NCBI GenBank assembly: GCA_964391865.1
Contig: CAYMNQ010000001.1
Span: 868,001-932,000, forward strand
From: DASZQL01 sp964391865
GTDB taxonomy: Bacteria > Planctomycetota > Phycisphaerae > Phycisphaerales > UBA1924
Direction: 5' to 3'
Length of the DNA: 64,000 nucleotides
Position 1 is the first letter of the stretch. Each line of letters opens with the position of its first letter. Of the stretch, positions 1-9,478 are shown piece by piece. The notes under the pieces were generated by a model that saw nothing but the letters and a program-made list of their open reading frames with translations, searched no databases and was not told the DNA's origin. The position numbers were made by a program, and so were the translations under genes.

Positions 1-2247
1 ATCGCGCTGGTCGTCTTCGCGGTCGTGATGATCTTCCAGTCGATGGAGAACAAGCGGCTCGCGGTCGAACGTCTCGTCCTGTCGCAGGAGGCGGATCTGG
101 CCCGGCGGCAGGCACTCTCGGCGCTCGATCAGGCCCGGGCGCAGCGCCGCCGGGCCGACGAGAGCGCGGTCGGACTTCGCAGACAGTTGTGCATCGCGAA
201 CATCGAGCGAGGGCGGCTGTTGGCGACGACGGGCAGCCCGGTCCTCGCCGAGGACTTGATGTGGGCGGAACTGCTGCGCGACCCGTCGTCGGCGCCCGCG
301 TACTGGGCGCTTTGGGAACTCTATTCCAAGTATCCGATCGTCAAGTCGGTCCCGGGGGTCAGCGCGGCGGTGCGCGCGTTCGCCTTCGCCCCGAGCGGGC
401 AGCGGGCGTTCGTCGCGACGGAGGATGGGCTGATCACGGAGATGACTGGGGACTTGTCGCGCGTGCTCGGCGTCACGCGTCTGCCGGCGTCGTACCTGGT
501 GTTCCTGCAGTGCGCCGCCGACGATGATCGGCTGATGGGGGGTGACTACGACGGGAACCTGTGGCTCATCGATCGCGGGGCGCCGGCGAGGATGCTGCTG
601 GATGCAACGGAAGCACCGACCCCCGACGGCTGGCTCTCGCCCGACGGCCTGGCGGCGGTAACGCCTTCGTCCGACGGGCTGGTGCGCGAGTGGGACCTGA
701 CGGGCGAGCCTCGGGTGGCGCGCGTGTCGCGCGTCCCGGGGCGTGCGATCAGCGTGGGCGTATCGCCCGATCGACGCACCGCGGTGGTCGGCTTGTTCGA
801 CGGCGCCCTGCACCGCGTGAGACTGGGCGAGGATGTGGCGGCCGAGGAGATCGAAGCCCGGGGGCGGTCGGCGCGGTGTTTCGCCTTCAGCGCGGATGGC
901 ACCCGCCTCGCGGTCGGGGGCGACGTGGGGAAGGTCGAAGTGTTCGACGTGACGACCGAGCCGTGGCGTGTGACCGCGTCGTTCAGCGTATCGAAGGAGC
1001 GGGTGCGGTCGCTTGCGTTTGCGGCGGATGGGCGGACGCTGGTGTCGTCGTCGGACTCGATCCAGACGTGGGACGCGCGCGACGGCCGCCGGATCAGGAC
1101 CGTGCTCGGCTCCGATCCCATGCAGTACCAGTGCAAGATCTCGCCCGACGGGGGCACGCTGGTGACGCATGGGCGCGAGCGGACGCTGCGGGTCTTCGAG
1201 ATGAACCCCGAGCTCCCCGTGCGCTCGGTGTCATGCGGGCTCGGGTGGATTTTCGATGCGCCCATCAGCCCGGATGGGGCCGACTTCGCGCTGGTCTCGA
1301 ATGGGGAGACTGTGCAGGTCCGAGACGCGCGCACGCTGCACATTCGCCTCCAGATCTGCGGGCACGTCGGACGCGTGTACCGCGCGGACTACAGCCCGGA
1401 CGGTTCGATCCTCGCGACAGGGGGGAACAACGATGGCGTGCGTCTTTGGGATGCGCGGACGGGCGAGTTCCGGCGCGCGTGGGCGTTTGGCGGCGGCACC
1501 CTGCTGTCGATTCGCTTCACACCCGACGGGACGCGGCTCGTCTGCGGCGGGAGCGAGGGGCGGATCACGGTGCATCGCGTGAGCGACGGCGTGATTGTCG
1601 CCGAGATGAACGCGCCGCGCGAGACGGCCTTCTCCATCGCGATCTCATCCGACGGGCGGACGGTGTTCAGCACGGGAAGTGATGAATTCGTGCGCTTGTG
1701 GGATCTGGAATCGGGCGGGCTGATCGGCGAGTTGCAATGCGAGTCGCAGCCACGTGCGCTGCAGCTTTCGCACGACAACGCGACACTGTACGTCGGCACG
1801 TTCGGGCGCAAAGTCGAAGAATGGGACTTGCGCCGGGTCGAGCGCGTGCGGTCGATGAGCGGGCACCAGCACGCCGTGCTGTCACTCAGCCTCTCTCCCG
1901 ACGGACGGATTCTCGCGTCGGGTGCGGCGGATCGGACGGTGCGGCTCTGGGAAGTTGGCGACGAGCACCTGCTTGCAACACTTGAAGGGCCGCTCGATCA
2001 GGTGTCGAGCGTGAAGTTCCACCCGGGGGGTCGCGCGCTGATCGCTTCGGATGCGCAGTCGAGGGTCTACCGGTGGGATTTAAGCGGGCAGGAGCGGCAC
2101 ATCGCGGGAAACTTCCAGTACCAATTCGAGCGGCACGCGGGTATCCCGATCCCTGCTTCGGGCCTCGAACAGATGCGCCGATGGAGCACGCGTGTGCTGG
2201 GCGCGGGGCCGGCAACGCGGGCGGGGGGGCCGGGGGCGGGTGAGTGA
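1..2247 (+). CDS. WD40-repeat membrane protein, 5' end outside window (probable C-terminal part of a Ser/Thr kinase)
   Basis: The frame is open from the first base, so the gene begins upstream; an internal ATG at 25 is not needed as a start. The first residues (IALVVFAVVMMIF) form a hydrophobic, membrane-spanning stretch. A charged Arg/Ala/Gln-rich coiled-coil-like segment follows (about residues 15-75), then roughly 12 WD40 blades to the end, with typical cores such as FSPDGTRLA, SSDGRTVF, VRLWDLESG and VRLWEVGDE. Planctomycetes often carry proteins with an N-terminal Ser/Thr kinase, one membrane segment, a coiled coil and a WD40 propeller. The order here matches the extracytoplasmic half of such a protein, but the kinase itself is not visible, so that part is inference. 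The stop is TGA at 2245-2247. Confidence 0.85.
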   Translation: MALVVFAVVMIFQSMENKRLAVERLVLSQEADLARRQALSALDQARAQRRRADESAVGLRRQLCIANIERGRLLATTGSPVLAEDLMWAELLRDPSSAPAYWALWELYSKYPIVKSVPGVSAAVRAFAFAPSGQRAFVATEDGLITEMTGDLSRVLGVTRLPASYLVFLQCAADDDRLMGGDYDGNLWLIDRGAPARMLLDATEAPTPDGWLSPDGLAAVTPSSDGLVREWDLTGEPRVARVSRVPGRAISVGVSPDRRTAVVGLFDGALHRVRLGEDVAAEEIEARGRSARCFAFSADGTRLAVGGDVGKVEVFDVTTEPWRVTASFSVSKERVRSLAFAADGRTLVSSSDSIQTWDARDGRRIRTVLGSDPMQYQCKISPDGGTLVTHGRERTLRVFEMNPELPVRSVSCGLGWIFDAPISPDGADFALVSNGETVQVRDARTLHIRLQICGHVGRVYRADYSPDGSILATGGNNDGVRLWDARTGEFRRAWAFGGGTLLSIRFTPDGTRLVCGGSEGRITVHRVSDGVIVAEMNAPRETAFSIAISSDGRTVFSTGSDEFVRLWDLESGGLIGELQCESQPRALQLSHDNATLYVGTFGRKVEEWDLRRVERVRSMSGHQHAVLSLSLSPDGRILASGAADRTVRLWEVGDEHLLATLEGPLDQVSSVKFHPGGRALIASDAQSRVYRWDLSGQERHIAGNFQYQFERHAGIPIPASGLEQMRRWSTRVLGAGPATRAGGPGAGE

Positions 2248-2661
2248 GCAAGCGACGTGAAGTGCTGCGGCTTGGCACCAGCCTGACTCCCACGGGCGGG
2301 TTCTCCGAATCAACCTGCCGCTGCTTCGCCGACCCGCAGATCAGCCTGAACGCGTACACCGCCCGCTCCGCGTTGTGCGGCGGGACGGCGACCCTCAGCC
2401 GTGCGGGCCGGACTCCGACACGGAGATCGCGGTCCACACCGGGCCTGACCGCCCCCGCCGCGGAGTTGAGATACTCCGGACGGGTTCCCTCTTCGTTGTT
2501 CATCGCCTCGTAACGAAGGTCTGAGAAAAAAGCGAACTGTTTGAGCCTTCGAAGTGAAAGGTGTTGCGTGAATCGGTGACGGGCCGAGCGGTGTAAACGC
2601 TCGGCCTTGGCGCACACACGACTTCACAACGCCCACCATTTCCCTTGAAGGAGCATCACAC
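2248..2661. other. 414-bp gap, no convincing gene
   Basis: Short open frames exist on both strands but none resembles a known protein. The GTG-started frame at 2244-2513 overlaps the preceding stop and has no ribosome site independent of the upstream gene. A hairpin is visible at 2582-2606 (GGCCGAGCG, 7-nt loop, CGCTCGGCC) without a T-run; it lies in the probable leader of the next gene. The sequence AAGGAG sits about 10 nt before the ATG at 2662. Confidence 0.5.
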
Positions 2662-4722
2662 ATGTTCTCCCGTTCCGATCTCGGTCTGTCCATATTGAGT
2701 CTCTTGTCCCTGTCGGCCGGCGCTGGCGTTTCGCTCGCGGCGGTGACGGAGCGCGCCAGCGTGAACTCGCTCGAGTCGCAGAGCAGCGAAGCCAGCGTCA
2801 ACGCCCACCTCTCGGGCGACGGACGCTGGGTCGCGTTCGTGAGCAGCGGCGTGCTGGTCGCGGGCGACGCGGGGGTCGATAGCGACATCTTCGTGCGCGA
2901 CCGCGTCAGCGGCACAACGGCGCGGATCAGCATCCCCGACCCGGTGACCGGCAACGCCGAACCGAACGGCTCCTGCGGGCTGGCCCACGCCGGCGCCCGC
3001 GTGATCTCCGACGATGGGCGCTTCGTCGTCTTCCACAGCTCGGCGACCAATCTCGTCTCTGGCGACACAAATGATCTCGACGACGTGTTCGTCCGCGACC
3101 GCGACCTCGACGGCAACGGCATCTTCGACGAGCCGGGTGCGGGCAAGACCAAGACCACGCGCGTCAGCCTTACCAGCAGTGAGTCACAGGCGACCGACAA
3201 CTGCCCGGGTGGCACCTGCATGAATCACTCGCTCAACGGCACCATCTCGGGTGAAGGGCGCTACGTCGCGTTCACCAGCGACTTCAACTTCACCAGCGAC
3301 AGCGTGCCCTTCCAGAACGTGTACCGGCGCGACCGCGACGCGGACAGCGACGGCGTCTTCGACGAGCCCGCGAGTTCCGACACCGAACTGGTCAGCGTGC
3401 CCATCTCGTGCGTCGGCTGCGCTCAGGACGGCTTCAGCGGCTCGCCCGCCATCTCGGGCGACGGGCGGCACGTGGCCTTCGTCAGCCGTTCCACGCACAT
3501 CGTCTTCTCCGACAACAACGACTCCGACGACATCTTCGTGCGCGACATGGAGCAGGGCGTCACGACCCGCGTCAGCGTCGACTCCAGCGAGGGCGAGGGG
3601 CAGAGCAGCCGCGACTGCTCGTGGCCCTCGATCAGCTACTTCGGGCGCTGGGTCGCGTTCGCCAGCCCGATGAACGACCTCGTCACGGGTGACAGCAACG
3701 GCTTTACCGACATCTTCGTGCGCGACCGCGACGCGGACAACGACGCGCTCTTTGACGAAGCCGCCAGTTCGATGACGGAGCGCGTGAGCATGGGCTACCA
3801 GCAGTTCCCGCTGCCGGGCGGGTCGTCGCAGCTCAATGATTCGAGCATCGAGCCGTCCATCTCCGACGACGGCGCGTACGTGGCGTTCACCACCTTCGCG
3901 ACCAATCACCTCTGCGGCATTCTGGGCTGCGACGACACCAACGGTCAGCGCGACGTGATGATCCGTGACCGTCACTTCAACGTGACGTACCGCGTGAGCT
4001 TGTCCGGCACCGACGCCGAAATCACCACCGGCCCGTCCAGCGCGCCCTCGGTCTCGCGGTTCGGGCGCTTCGTCGCGTTCAGCTCCCCCGCGACCGACGT
4101 CGTCTCGCCAGACGCGAACGGCACCGACAGCGACGTCTTCGTGCGGGCGGGCGTCTTCGCCCCGCTCAACGACGAGTGCTCGGGCGTGTACCTCCTGCAG
4201 AGCCCGGCAGAGATCACGGGCGACACCTTCGGCGCCACCGATGACGGCGACAGCACCTGCGGCTCCTCCAGCACCAGCCCCGACGCATGGTTCAGCTACA
4301 CGGTCGGCTGCTCGGGCACGCTGACCATCGACACCCTCGGGTCGTCGTACGACACCGTGCTCTCCGTTCACTCCTCCTGCCCCGGCACGCTCGCGAACCA
4401 GATCGCGTGCGACGACGACAGCGCGGGCGGCAACTCGGCGCTCATCAGCATCCCTGTCGCCGCCGGTCAACTCGTCTTCGTCCGCGTCTCGGGCTTCAAC
4501 GGCGCCCTCGGCTACTACCAAGCGAACTTCGACTACACCGAAACGTGCCCGGGCGATGCCGACGGCTCCGCGCCCGTAGGGTTGGGCGACCTCGCGGTCA
4601 TCATCCAGAACTGGAACACCAACGTCTTCGGCTGCGAGAACGGCGATCTCAGCGGCAACGGGTTCGTCGGGCTGGAGGACGTCGCCGAAGTCATCACCAA
4701 CTGGGCCAGCAGCTGCCCGTGA
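2662..4722 (+). CDS. Secreted beta-propeller (PD40/TolB-like) protein with C-terminal dockerin-like domain
   Basis: The protein has 686 aa. The start ATG follows AAGGAGCATCACAC and opens a signal peptide (hydrophobic core LGLSILSLLSLSAGAGVSLA). Residues about 30-495 contain six to seven repeats of the type SGDGRWVAFVSS...DIFVRDR, the WD40-like/PD40 beta-propeller signature. A PPC-like beta-sandwich follows at about 500-625 (start NDECSG, then WFSYTVGCSGTLTIDTLG). The last 60 residues form two dockerin-like calcium-loop repeats (CPGDADGSAPVGLGDLA and NGDLSGNGFVGLEDVA) and end NWASSCP. In this lineage such C-termini are called GC-type dockerins and are thought to anchor secreted proteins at the cell surface; the substrate of the propeller is unknown. 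A strong terminator lies 48 bp downstream, so the gene is probably monocistronic. Confidence 0.85.
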   Translation: MFSRSDLGLSILSLLSLSAGAGVSLAAVTERASVNSLESQSSEASVNAHLSGDGRWVAFVSSGVLVAGDAGVDSDIFVRDRVSGTTARISIPDPVTGNAEPNGSCGLAHAGARVISDDGRFVVFHSSATNLVSGDTNDLDDVFVRDRDLDGNGIFDEPGAGKTKTTRVSLTSSESQATDNCPGGTCMNHSLNGTISGEGRYVAFTSDFNFTSDSVPFQNVYRRDRDADSDGVFDEPASSDTELVSVPISCVGCAQDGFSGSPAISGDGRHVAFVSRSTHIVFSDNNDSDDIFVRDMEQGVTTRVSVDSSEGEGQSSRDCSWPSISYFGRWVAFASPMNDLVTGDSNGFTDIFVRDRDADNDALFDEAASSMTERVSMGYQQFPLPGGSSQLNDSSIEPSISDDGAYVAFTTFATNHLCGILGCDDTNGQRDVMIRDRHFNVTYRVSLSGTDAEITTGPSSAPSVSRFGRFVAFSSPATDVVSPDANGTDSDVFVRAGVFAPLNDECSGVYLLQSPAEITGDTFGATDDGDSTCGSSSTSPDAWFSYTVGCSGTLTIDTLGSSYDTVLSVHSSCPGTLANQIACDDDSAGGNSALISIPVAAGQLVFVRVSGFNGALGYYQANFDYTETCPGDADGSAPVGLGDLAVIIQNWNTNVFGCENGDLSGNGFVGLEDVAEVITNWASSCP

Positions 4723-4769
4723 TTCGCGCCTCCCCTCGTCCGGTCGCACACTGAGACGTGTGTGATCGC

Positions 4770-4813
4770 GCCCGCCGCAGGATCGACATGATCCTGCGGC
4801 GGGCTGCTTTTTT
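4770..4813 (+). terminator. Intrinsic terminator after the propeller gene
   Basis: A perfect 15-bp stem has arms at 4770-4784 (GCCCGCCGCAGGATC) and 4790-4804 with a 5-nt loop, and is followed by TGCTTTTTT. This is one of the clearest rho-independent terminators in the window. Confidence 0.93.
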
Positions 4814-4864
4814 GAAGCGGCGCCGGTTGAACCGGCGGAGTGGGCGGGATACTGTCCAGCCTGC

Positions 4865-5425
4865 ATGAGCGAGAGAACCCGAGCGACAAACCCGAACCAG
4901 AACAACCCCGATGAGGCGCTCGGCGTCCAGATGCGCTCTCCTCAGCCCCGGGCCGCGGACGCGGACCGGGAAAGGAAATCACTCGCCTTCGCGATCGACG
5001 CGGCCCGGATGCTGCGCGACGACAAGTGCGAGAACGTGATCCTCCTCGACCTTCGCGGGCGCTCGCAGGTGACGGACTACTTCGTCATAGCCTCGGGCAC
5101 GAGCGAGCGGCAGATGCGGAGCGCGGGCGACCACGTGGGCGACTTGGGCGCGGACACCGGCTTTGCGCTGTTCGGGTCGAACATCGCAGAGCGCGGATCA
5201 TCGTGGCTGTTGCTGGATTTCGTTGACGTGGTGGTCCACATCTTCGAGCCAGACAAGCGGCTGTACTACGACATCGAGATGTTGTGGGGCGACGCGCCGC
5301 GGGTGGCGTGGGAGCGCGCGGGAGACCCCCCGCCGCCGGGCCTGCAGGAGCCCCCCCGTGGGGGCGCGCCGAACCGAAATCACGCGGGGCTGACGGGCGA
5401 TGATGTTCTGCCCGGCCGGCGCTAA
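4865..5425 (+). CDS. rsfS: Ribosomal silencing factor RsfS
   Basis: RsfS (YbeB/Iojap family) binds ribosomal protein uL14 on the 50S subunit and blocks subunit joining when translation is reduced. The diagnostic core is present at about residues 38-150: LLDLRGRSQVTDYFVIASG, TSERQM and the tail VVVHIFEPDKRLYYDIEMLW. At 186 aa it is longer than the usual 105-130 aa, because of a roughly 35-residue polar N-terminal extension and a Pro/Gly-rich tail. A start further inside is possible, but no better ribosome site was seen. The histidine kinase gene begins 20 bp downstream, so the two may be co-transcribed. Codon use matches the surroundings. Confidence 0.9.
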   Translation: MSERTRATNPNQNNPDEALGVQMRSPQPRAADADRERKSLAFAIDAARMLRDDKCENVILLDLRGRSQVTDYFVIASGTSERQMRSAGDHVGDLGADTGFALFGSNIAERGSSWLLLDFVDVVVHIFEPDKRLYYDIEMLWGDAPRVAWERAGDPPPPGLQEPPRGGAPNRNHAGLTGDDVLPGRR

Positions 5426-5445
5426 CGCGCGTACACTCGCGCGAT

Positions 5446-7104
5446 ATGTGGCGCGGCATCTCGCTTGCTAACAAGTGTCAGCTCCTCTTCGGGCTCGCGG
5501 TGGTGCTCATCATCTCGGCGGCGCTGGTATTCCCCGCGTTCCGCTTGTCGAGCATCGTCGATCAGAGCCAGCTCGAAACCTCGCGCCAGGTCGCGAAGCT
5601 GTGGGCTGATTCACCAAGCCTGCGCGTCGGCGTGGGGCGGTTCACGCAGTATTCCGACGACGACCCGAAGGCCCCCGAGAGCGACCTCCAGATCAACTAC
5701 TGGCCCTTGAGCGCGTGGGAGAACGAGTCGTTCACCGCCGGGTTCCTCGAGTCGGCGAAGCAGCACTTCGCGCGCGTGGACCCGAAGAGTGAGCCGATCA
5801 TCGAGCACGCGTCCAGCGAGTGGGTCCGCGGCGACCGCGTGTACCGCTACGCGCGACTGCTCGAAGACGACGCGGGAAAACCCAGCGGCGTGGTCTTCGT
5901 CGAACGCCGATCGACCACCGCCGCACGACAACTGCTCATCAACCGGTCGTACCTGTTCCTCTCCGGGCTTGTGGCGGGGCTGCTCGCGGTGTTTGTCTTC
6001 TATCTCATCACCACGAAAATCATCCTGTCCCCGGTGCGAGCCCTGCGCGACACCGCGCAGACCGTGCGGCAGGGGAACCTCAACATCCGGGCCGACATCC
6101 AGACAGGCGACGAATTCGAGCAGCTCGGCGAATCGTTCAATTCGATGCTGGGCGACCTCGCCGATCAGCAAGCCCAGCTCCGCGCGATCAACAAGTCGCT
6201 CGACCTGAAACTCACGGAACTTTCCGAACGGAACACATCGCTCTACGAAGCCGCCCGGCTCAAGGGCGAGTTCCTCGCGAACATCAGCCACGAGCTGCGC
6301 ACGCCCCTCAACTCGATCATCGGGTTCGCCGAAATCCTGCAGGATGTCGCCCGCTCCGACGAAGAGCGCGGCGTGGCTGACCCCGCGACGATCGCCAAAC
6401 GCAAGCGGTACACCGACAACATTGTCAACGCGGGGCGCACGCTGCTCGAAATGATCAACGAACTCCTCGCAATGGCAAAGCTGGAAGCGGGCAAGGTCGA
6501 GCTGCACGTACAGACGCTGAATGTCGCCGAGACGTGCGAGGGGCTGCTCGCGCTGATCCGCCCGCTCGCCGACCGGAAGTCGATCCGGCTGACGCTGCAA
6601 CTGCAATCCGAACGCGGCACGGATTCTCCCAGCGGCTTCACAAATGACCCGAGCAGAGCGCTCCTGCCCAGCATCGAGACGGACCCGCAGAAGCTCCAGC
6701 AGATCGTTTTCAACTTCCTCTCCAACGCGGTGAAGTTCACGCCCGAGAAGGGCGAAGTGACGCTCCGGGCCGAGCGGCTCAGCGGGTCGGACGGCGGGTC
6801 GATGGTCCGCGTCAGCGTCCTCGACACCGGCCCCGGCATCCCGGCAGACCAGCAGAAGATGGTCTTCGAGAAGTTCGTCCAACTCGAGGCGGGCCACACG
6901 CGCCAGCAGGGCGGCACGGGCCTTGGCCTCGCGATCGCGAAGGAATACGCCGAGTTGCTGCAGGGCGAGATCCAACTCGTGAGCGAACTGGGACGCGGCT
7001 CAATGTTCAGCCTCCTGGTGCCGTTGGCGATCGACCGCGAACTGGCGGAACAGCGCCGCGTGGACCCGTCCCGCCGCGTGATGCTGGCGGGCGGGCCGCG
7101 GTGA
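5446..7104 (+). CDS. Sensor histidine kinase (HAMP, HisKA, HATPase_c)
   Basis: This 552-aa membrane sensor kinase has a first transmembrane helix at about residues 12-32 and an extracytoplasmic sensing region to about 165. A second helix is at about 170-192, and a HAMP linker at about 195-245 (SPVRALRDTAQTVRQGNL). A short coiled coil leads to the HisKA H-box SHELRTPLNSIIGFAEIL, with phosphoacceptor His282. The catalytic domain has an N-box (FNFLSNAVKFTPEKG), G1 (DTGPGIP) and G2 (GGTGLGLAIAKEYAELL). No response regulator lies next to it, so it is an orphan kinase here and its signal and partner are unknown. It sits directly behind rsfS. Confidence 0.92.
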   Translation: MWRGISLANKCQLLFGLAVVLIISAALVFPAFRLSSIVDQSQLETSRQVAKLWADSPSLRVGVGRFTQYSDDDPKAPESDLQINYWPLSAWENESFTAGFLESAKQHFARVDPKSEPIIEHASSEWVRGDRVYRYARLLEDDAGKPSGVVFVERRSTTAARQLLINRSYLFLSGLVAGLLAVFVFYLITTKIILSPVRALRDTAQTVRQGNLNIRADIQTGDEFEQLGESFNSMLGDLADQQAQLRAINKSLDLKLTELSERNTSLYEAARLKGEFLANISHELRTPLNSIIGFAEILQDVARSDEERGVADPATIAKRKRYTDNIVNAGRTLLEMINELLAMAKLEAGKVELHVQTLNVAETCEGLLALIRPLADRKSIRLTLQLQSERGTDSPSGFTNDPSRALLPSIETDPQKLQQIVFNFLSNAVKFTPEKGEVTLRAERLSGSDGGSMVRVSVLDTGPGIPADQQKMVFEKFVQLEAGHTRQQGGTGLGLAIAKEYAELLQGEIQLVSELGRGSMFSLLVPLAIDRELAEQRRVDPSRRVMLAGGPR

Positions 7105-7175
7105 AACTGAGTCCTGAGAAGCGAGTGCTGAGAGAGATACGCTCCCCCGCTGCTTTGCCGAATCGTGAAATGAAC

Positions 7176-7205
7176 AGCGGGGCGTGCCCTTCGGCCCGCC
7201 CCGCT
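7176..7205 (-). terminator. Hairpin between convergent genes, probable terminator for the minus-strand gene
   Basis: The 9-bp stem AGCGGGGCG (7176-7184) pairs with CGCCCCGCT (7197-7205). Read on the minus strand it is followed by GTTCATTTC, a weak T-rich stretch, and it lies just after the stop of the secreted gene ending at 7235. It could act in both directions between the convergent genes. Confidence 0.5.
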
Positions 7206-7234
7206 TCGATTCCATCACGTCAACCATCACGCGC

Positions 7235-9478
7235 TCACGGGCACACGGCGGCCCAGTTACTCGTCACGATCGCGATGTCCGCGAGGCCGATGGAGCCGTC
7301 GCCGTTCTGGTCTGCGCCCGGGTTGCACGCCGCGGGCTGATTCCAGCAGGTGGTGATGCCGGCGATGTCGGCCAGGCCAACCATGCCGTCTCCGTTCACG
7401 TCGCCCGGGCATGCCGGCGGGGCGTCAGCCTGCATCGTGAAGTCGAGCATCGTCGGGTTCGGCATCGGGTTGCCGAGTTCGTCGCGGAATACGGGCTGCG
7501 CCACCGCCGGATCGACGGTGAACGTGATCGGCGGCTGGCCCGCGCCGGTGTCGAACGTGTCGGTCGCGATCGTGCCGTTCGGATTCAACAGCCAGCAGTA
7601 CAGCTGGAGCTGGTTGTCGTTGTTGGCGAGTTCAAAGTCATCGTTGCCGACCATCGCGACCGTCTGCATGGTGCCGGGGTTGGCGGCGAGCACGTCAAGG
7701 TTGCCGTCGAAGATGCCCGTGCCGCCGCCGCCGATATCGAGCGTGCCGTTGACCGGGTCGATGTCCTCGACCAGCGTTCCGTCCGGGCCCACCGGGAACG
7801 GATCGGGCTGCAGGCCCGCGAGAACGTCGGGCGGCACGGTCTGGAACAGTCGGTTCTCGTTGCACTCGGTTGTGATGAGCATGAGCTGCGAGTTCGGATC
7901 ATCCGGGTGGACCGGCACGACCGCGAAGAGCTGATCGATCTTGATCCGCAGACGATTCGGCCGCGGGCAGTGGATGCGATAGCACACGCGGAAGAACCTC
8001 AGGTTCACCAGGGTGTGCATTGTCCACGTCGGCGGCTGACCCACGACGAAGTGGTGATGGTTCGACATGAACCCCGAGAGCGCGGCGCGCGTGATCCACA
8101 CGCGGTGCGCCCTGGCGGTCAGATTGAAGTGATGGCTGATAAACCACTTCCAGTGGTGCAGCCAGGTATCCATCACAAAGCGCCGATCGATGCCCCAGAT
8201 GTGCCGGTTGCGCACCGCGCGGATGCAGAACTGGAAGGGCGGGAAGATGGGGTTGAAGCCGGCCTGTTGCAGCCGCAAGTTGAACTGGTTGAGTTCGGTG
8301 GCGGTGGGCGGGCCTTCCTGCACGATGCCGAAGTCAACCGGCGCCATCGTGGGACTGATCTGGTCGAACTCGTCGCGCACGGTCGGGTTCATGGGGATCG
8401 GGCCGCCGATCGCGGTGTTGGGGTCGGCTTCGCCGTCGCCGTTGAGATCCACGGGCGGGCCGACGATGATCTGACCGGGCGCCGCGCCGAGGACTTCGCC
8501 GTTCTGGTCGAGCATCCAGCAGTGCAGGTTGAGCGGTGTGTTGCCCTCGTCGAGATCGATCTCGACCTCGCCGCCGACCGGCACGCCGTTCATCGGCATT
8601 TCGATCAGGCCTTGGTGCTTCTGCCCACCCAGCACGCCGGGCGAGAGGATCGGGTCCGGCACTCCGTTCATGTCACGATCGACCTGCACATTGCCGTTCT
8701 GATCGACGAGCCATTCGACCAACACGCCGGGCTGGATCAGCGCCATGCCGGGCTGGCCGACGGCGGGGGGATCGTTGATGCGCATCAGCGCGGGCGGCAG
8801 GTTCTCGGTGCTCGCCGCGGTCGAAACGAACTGGAAGCCGTCGGGATTCTGTGCCGTGTCGGGCATCTGCTCGAACCCCGGCTCACCGAGGAAGTGCTGG
8901 ATGCCGTTCTCGTCCATGATCATGACGGCTTCATTGAACGGGGTCGAGGGAATCGGGTCGCGCGGCTCCATGGGCGTCGTGATCTCAAGGTGATCCTGCA
9001 CCAGAGTGAAGCGCGAATTCAGCCCGCCGATCACATTCGGCGGCGGGGCGGCGTCGCCCACCACGGGGTTTAGGTGCCCCACCCACGACACGCGGTAGTG
9101 CGCGCGGAACCGCCGGATATCAACCGCGCTGAACGTGCGCCAGATACGCCACACGCCCGGCCCGCCGGTCGGATTCCGCAGCACGCAGTGGCTGCGGCAG
9201 GTGAACTGCGTCACCGCCTGGCGCGTGACCCACACGCCCTCGGCGCGGCGGCTGAGCCAGAGACGAATATCGGTGCGCCAGTTGTAGTGCCGGTACCAGC
9301 GCGCCAACTCGCGCACGCGGAACTCGCGCCGCCACAGCCCGCCCCAGTTGAACGCCCATGCCGACACACTGAAACCGGGCAGATCGGCGTTCGCCGCCGG
9401 CTGGAGCGCCGCGGGCGACAGCAGCAGCGCGATGGCGAAGAGCATCGCAAGATGTCGCTTTCTCAGAGGATTTTTCAC
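7235..9478 (-). CDS. Secreted Trp/His/Arg-rich protein with dockerin-like C-terminus
   Basis: The protein has 747 aa from a GTG start at 9478, chosen because AAAGGAGT (minus strand, 9492-9485) lies at ideal distance and a signal peptide follows at once (hydrophobic core MLFAIALLLSPAALQPAANA). Upstream in-frame codons have no such support. Two related modules are visible, at about residues 35-130 and 415-510. Both are rich in Trp, His and Arg, with matching pieces VWVTRQAVTQF and VWITRAALSGF. The middle is Pro/Asp-rich and looks beta-structured. The end carries two dockerin repeats (CPGDVNGDGMVGLADIA and GADQNGDGSIGLADIA) and closes NWAAVCP. The function is not recognised; a surface role is inferred from the signal peptide and dockerin. 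Confidence 0.8.
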   Translation of the reverse strand: MKNPLRKRHLAMLFAIALLLSPAALQPAANADLPGFSVSAWAFNWGGLWRREFRVRELARWYRHYNWRTDIRLWLSRRAEGVWVTRQAVTQFTCRSHCVLRNPTGGPGVWRIWRTFSAVDIRRFRAHYRVSWVGHLNPVVGDAAPPPNVIGGLNSRFTLVQDHLEITTPMEPRDPIPSTPFNEAVMIMDENGIQHFLGEPGFEQMPDTAQNPDGFQFVSTAASTENLPPALMRINDPPAVGQPGMALIQPGVLVEWLVDQNGNVQVDRDMNGVPDPILSPGVLGGQKHQGLIEMPMNGVPVGGEVEIDLDEGNTPLNLHCWMLDQNGEVLGAAPGQIIVGPPVDLNGDGEADPNTAIGGPIPMNPTVRDEFDQISPTMAPVDFGIVQEGPPTATELNQFNLRLQQAGFNPIFPPFQFCIRAVRNRHIWGIDRRFVMDTWLHHWKWFISHHFNLTARAHRVWITRAALSGFMSNHHHFVVGQPPTWTMHTLVNLRFFRVCYRIHCPRPNRLRIKIDQLFAVVPVHPDDPNSQLMLITTECNENRLFQTVPPDVLAGLQPDPFPVGPDGTLVEDIDPVNGTLDIGGGGTGIFDGNLDVLAANPGTMQTVAMVGNDDFELANNDNQLQLYCWLLNPNGTIATDTFDTGAGQPPITFTVDPAVAQPVFRDELGNPMPNPTMLDFTMQADAPPACPGDVNGDGMVGLADIAGITTCWNQPAACNPGADQNGDGSIGLADIAIVTSNWAAVCP

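Noticed and set aside
2244..2513. 89-aa frame overlapping the WD40 stop by four bases
   Set aside because: The composition is Thr/Arg/Ser-rich with no homology, and the overlap is the only supporting sign.
7107..7137. CTGAG words after the histidine kinase stop
   Set aside because: The words are irregular (CTGAGTCCTGAG, GTGCTGAGAG) and could be chance; kept out of the repeat list.
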